Below are positions 6,330-7,228 of a stretch of DNA of 7,228 nt, piece by piece (position 1 is the first letter of the stretch; every line of letters starts with the position of its first letter). This DNA comes from Chitinophagales bacterium. Lineage in GTDB: Bacteria; Bacteroidota; Bacteroidia; Chitinophagales; JAHDHT01. The stretch spans positions 2,707-9,934 of the forward strand of contig JAHDHT010000060.1 in NCBI GenBank assembly GCA_020631175.1, written 5' to 3'. The notes under the pieces were generated by a model that was not told where the DNA came from, searched no databases, and was given only the letters and a program-made list of their open reading frames with translations. A program made the translations under genes and the position numbers.

Positions 6330-7228
6330 ATGCGTGAAAACCGACAAGCGATCATCCTTTTATTTATAGCTAATTCTATTTCCGGCTTCGCTCAGGGAAT
6401 CACTATGATCGCTATACCCTGGTTTTTTGCTCATATATTAGATCAGGCATCCACCTTTGGTTATATCTATGCTGCTGCTACTTTGGGTACCTTGATATGG
6501 GGAACTTATGCAGGTGTTTTAATTGATCGTTATAATCGCAAGAAGCTGTTTATTTATCAATGTTTAGCGGGTGGAGGGATAATCGGAAGTATTGCTTTGT
6601 TTGGATGGATGACAGGAAGCACGCCCATGTGGATGGCTGCTATCGCTTTTATTACCACTGTATTTATTTATAATATTCATTACCCCAATTTATATGCCTT
6701 TGCTCAGGAGATTACCCCACCTGACGATTATGGCAAAATCAATTCATACATAGAAATACAGGGACAGGTAACATCGATGATAGCGGGTGCATTAGCTGCT
6801 ATATTAATCAGTGAAACGGCTTCCGGTGAATTGCATTTGTTTGGCACACATATCCCATTGCCTTTTAAATTGCCGGTTTGGGATTTGTATGAAGTTTTCA
6901 CTTTAGATGCCTTGACATACCTGTTAAGTTTTCTGGTTATTCTTCAAATTAAGTACACGGTAAAAGCAAAAAGAAATAAAGAGAGCGGAAATACCATTCA
7001 GCGATTAAAGGTGGGTTTGGCCTGGCTTAAAAAGCACCCTTCTATGTTTTTATTTGGTCTTGCCTCTTATGCTATTTTCGTAACTATTCTGGTTGGCGTC
7101 TACTTTCTGATACCTGAATTTGTGAGTTCGGTATTAAATAAAGACGCTTCTGTTTATGCCGGTGCTGAAATTTTATTTGCCTTAGGCGCAGTTTTCGCGG
7201 GAATTGCTATTCGTAAAATTTTCGAAAA
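6330..7228 (+). CDS. MFS transporter, EntS/MFS_3-like (3' end beyond window)
   Basis: This gives the first 299 residues of an integral inner-membrane transporter of the major facilitator superfamily. Seen: hydrophobic segments at about 8-34, 43-65, 73-94, 100-124, 146-161, 188-207, 237-263 and 274-295, so about eight of the usual twelve helices. The family's cytoplasmic motif A, GVLIDRYNRKK (62-72), lies between helices 2 and 3. The segment FTLDALTYLLSFL (190-202) matches the conserved stretch of the MFS_3 group, which includes enterobactin exporter EntS and macrolide-efflux-like proteins. Its substrate cannot be told from sequence. The loop between helices 5 and 6 (about 162-187) seems long. 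ATG 6330 is preferred; the in-frame TTG at 6300 is the only other upstream option before a stop at 6288. The gene diverges from the parvulin operon and need not be related to it. Confidence 0.85.
   Translation, partial: MRENRQAIILLFIANSISGFAQGITMIAIPWFFAHILDQASTFGYIYAAATLGTLIWGTYAGVLIDRYNRKKLFIYQCLAGGGIIGSIALFGWMTGSTPMWMAAIAFITTVFIYNIHYPNLYAFAQEITPPDDYGKINSYIEIQGQVTSMIAGALAAILISETASGELHLFGTHIPLPFKLPVWDLYEVFTLDALTYLLSFLVILQIKYTVKAKRNKESGNTIQRLKVGLAWLKKHPSMFLFGLASYAIFVTILVGVYFLIPEFVSSVLNKDASVYAGAEILFALGAVFAGIAIRKIFE

Overview
The window looks like chromosomal DNA from a member of the Bacteroidota. It is AT-rich, and its genes lack clear Shine-Dalgarno sequences. Several starts are preceded by matches to the Bacteroidota -7 promoter element TAnnTTTG. 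The partial gene at the left edge encodes the long, Bacteroidota-type amidophosphoribosyltransferase. The order or genus cannot be fixed from this sequence alone.

From left to right there are six genes. (1) 1-704, minus: the N-terminal part of an amidophosphoribosyltransferase (PurF-like) with its own promoter. (2) 705-958: a non-coding gap with degenerate direct repeats (ACCGCAGAGGGTC / ACCGCAAAGACGC type) and a GC-rich block with two competing hairpins. (3) 959-1930, minus: a MoxR-type AAA+ ATPase, probably starting at GTG. (4) 1931-2031: a promoter-like element next to two overlapping perfect dyads. (5) 2032-6159, minus: three consecutive, overlapping genes for exported SurA/parvulin-type proteins, with one promoter-like element just upstream at 6187-6194. 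In transcription order these are a 643-residue periplasmic protein with two clear parvulin domains, a 289-residue lipoprotein with a degenerate parvulin region, and a 447-residue SurA-like chaperone. (6) 6160-6329: a divergent intergenic region with small dyads. (7) 6330 to the right edge, plus: an MFS-type transporter cut off by the window end.

The main unit is the envelope-folding operon. All three products are predicted to be exported and to act on unfolded outer-membrane or secreted proteins in the periplasm. One appears tethered by a lipid. The MoxR ATPase just downstream is cytoplasmic and may be co-transcribed by read-through or driven from its own promoter. I see no CRISPR array, tRNA, rRNA, transposase, toxin-antitoxin pair or phage gene.

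Nothing here is clearly a new system. The points most worth a second look are the probable CTG start (CTGA overlap) of the lipoprotein gene, the graded decay of parvulin domains across the three paralogues, and the repeat/hairpin block at 767-931.
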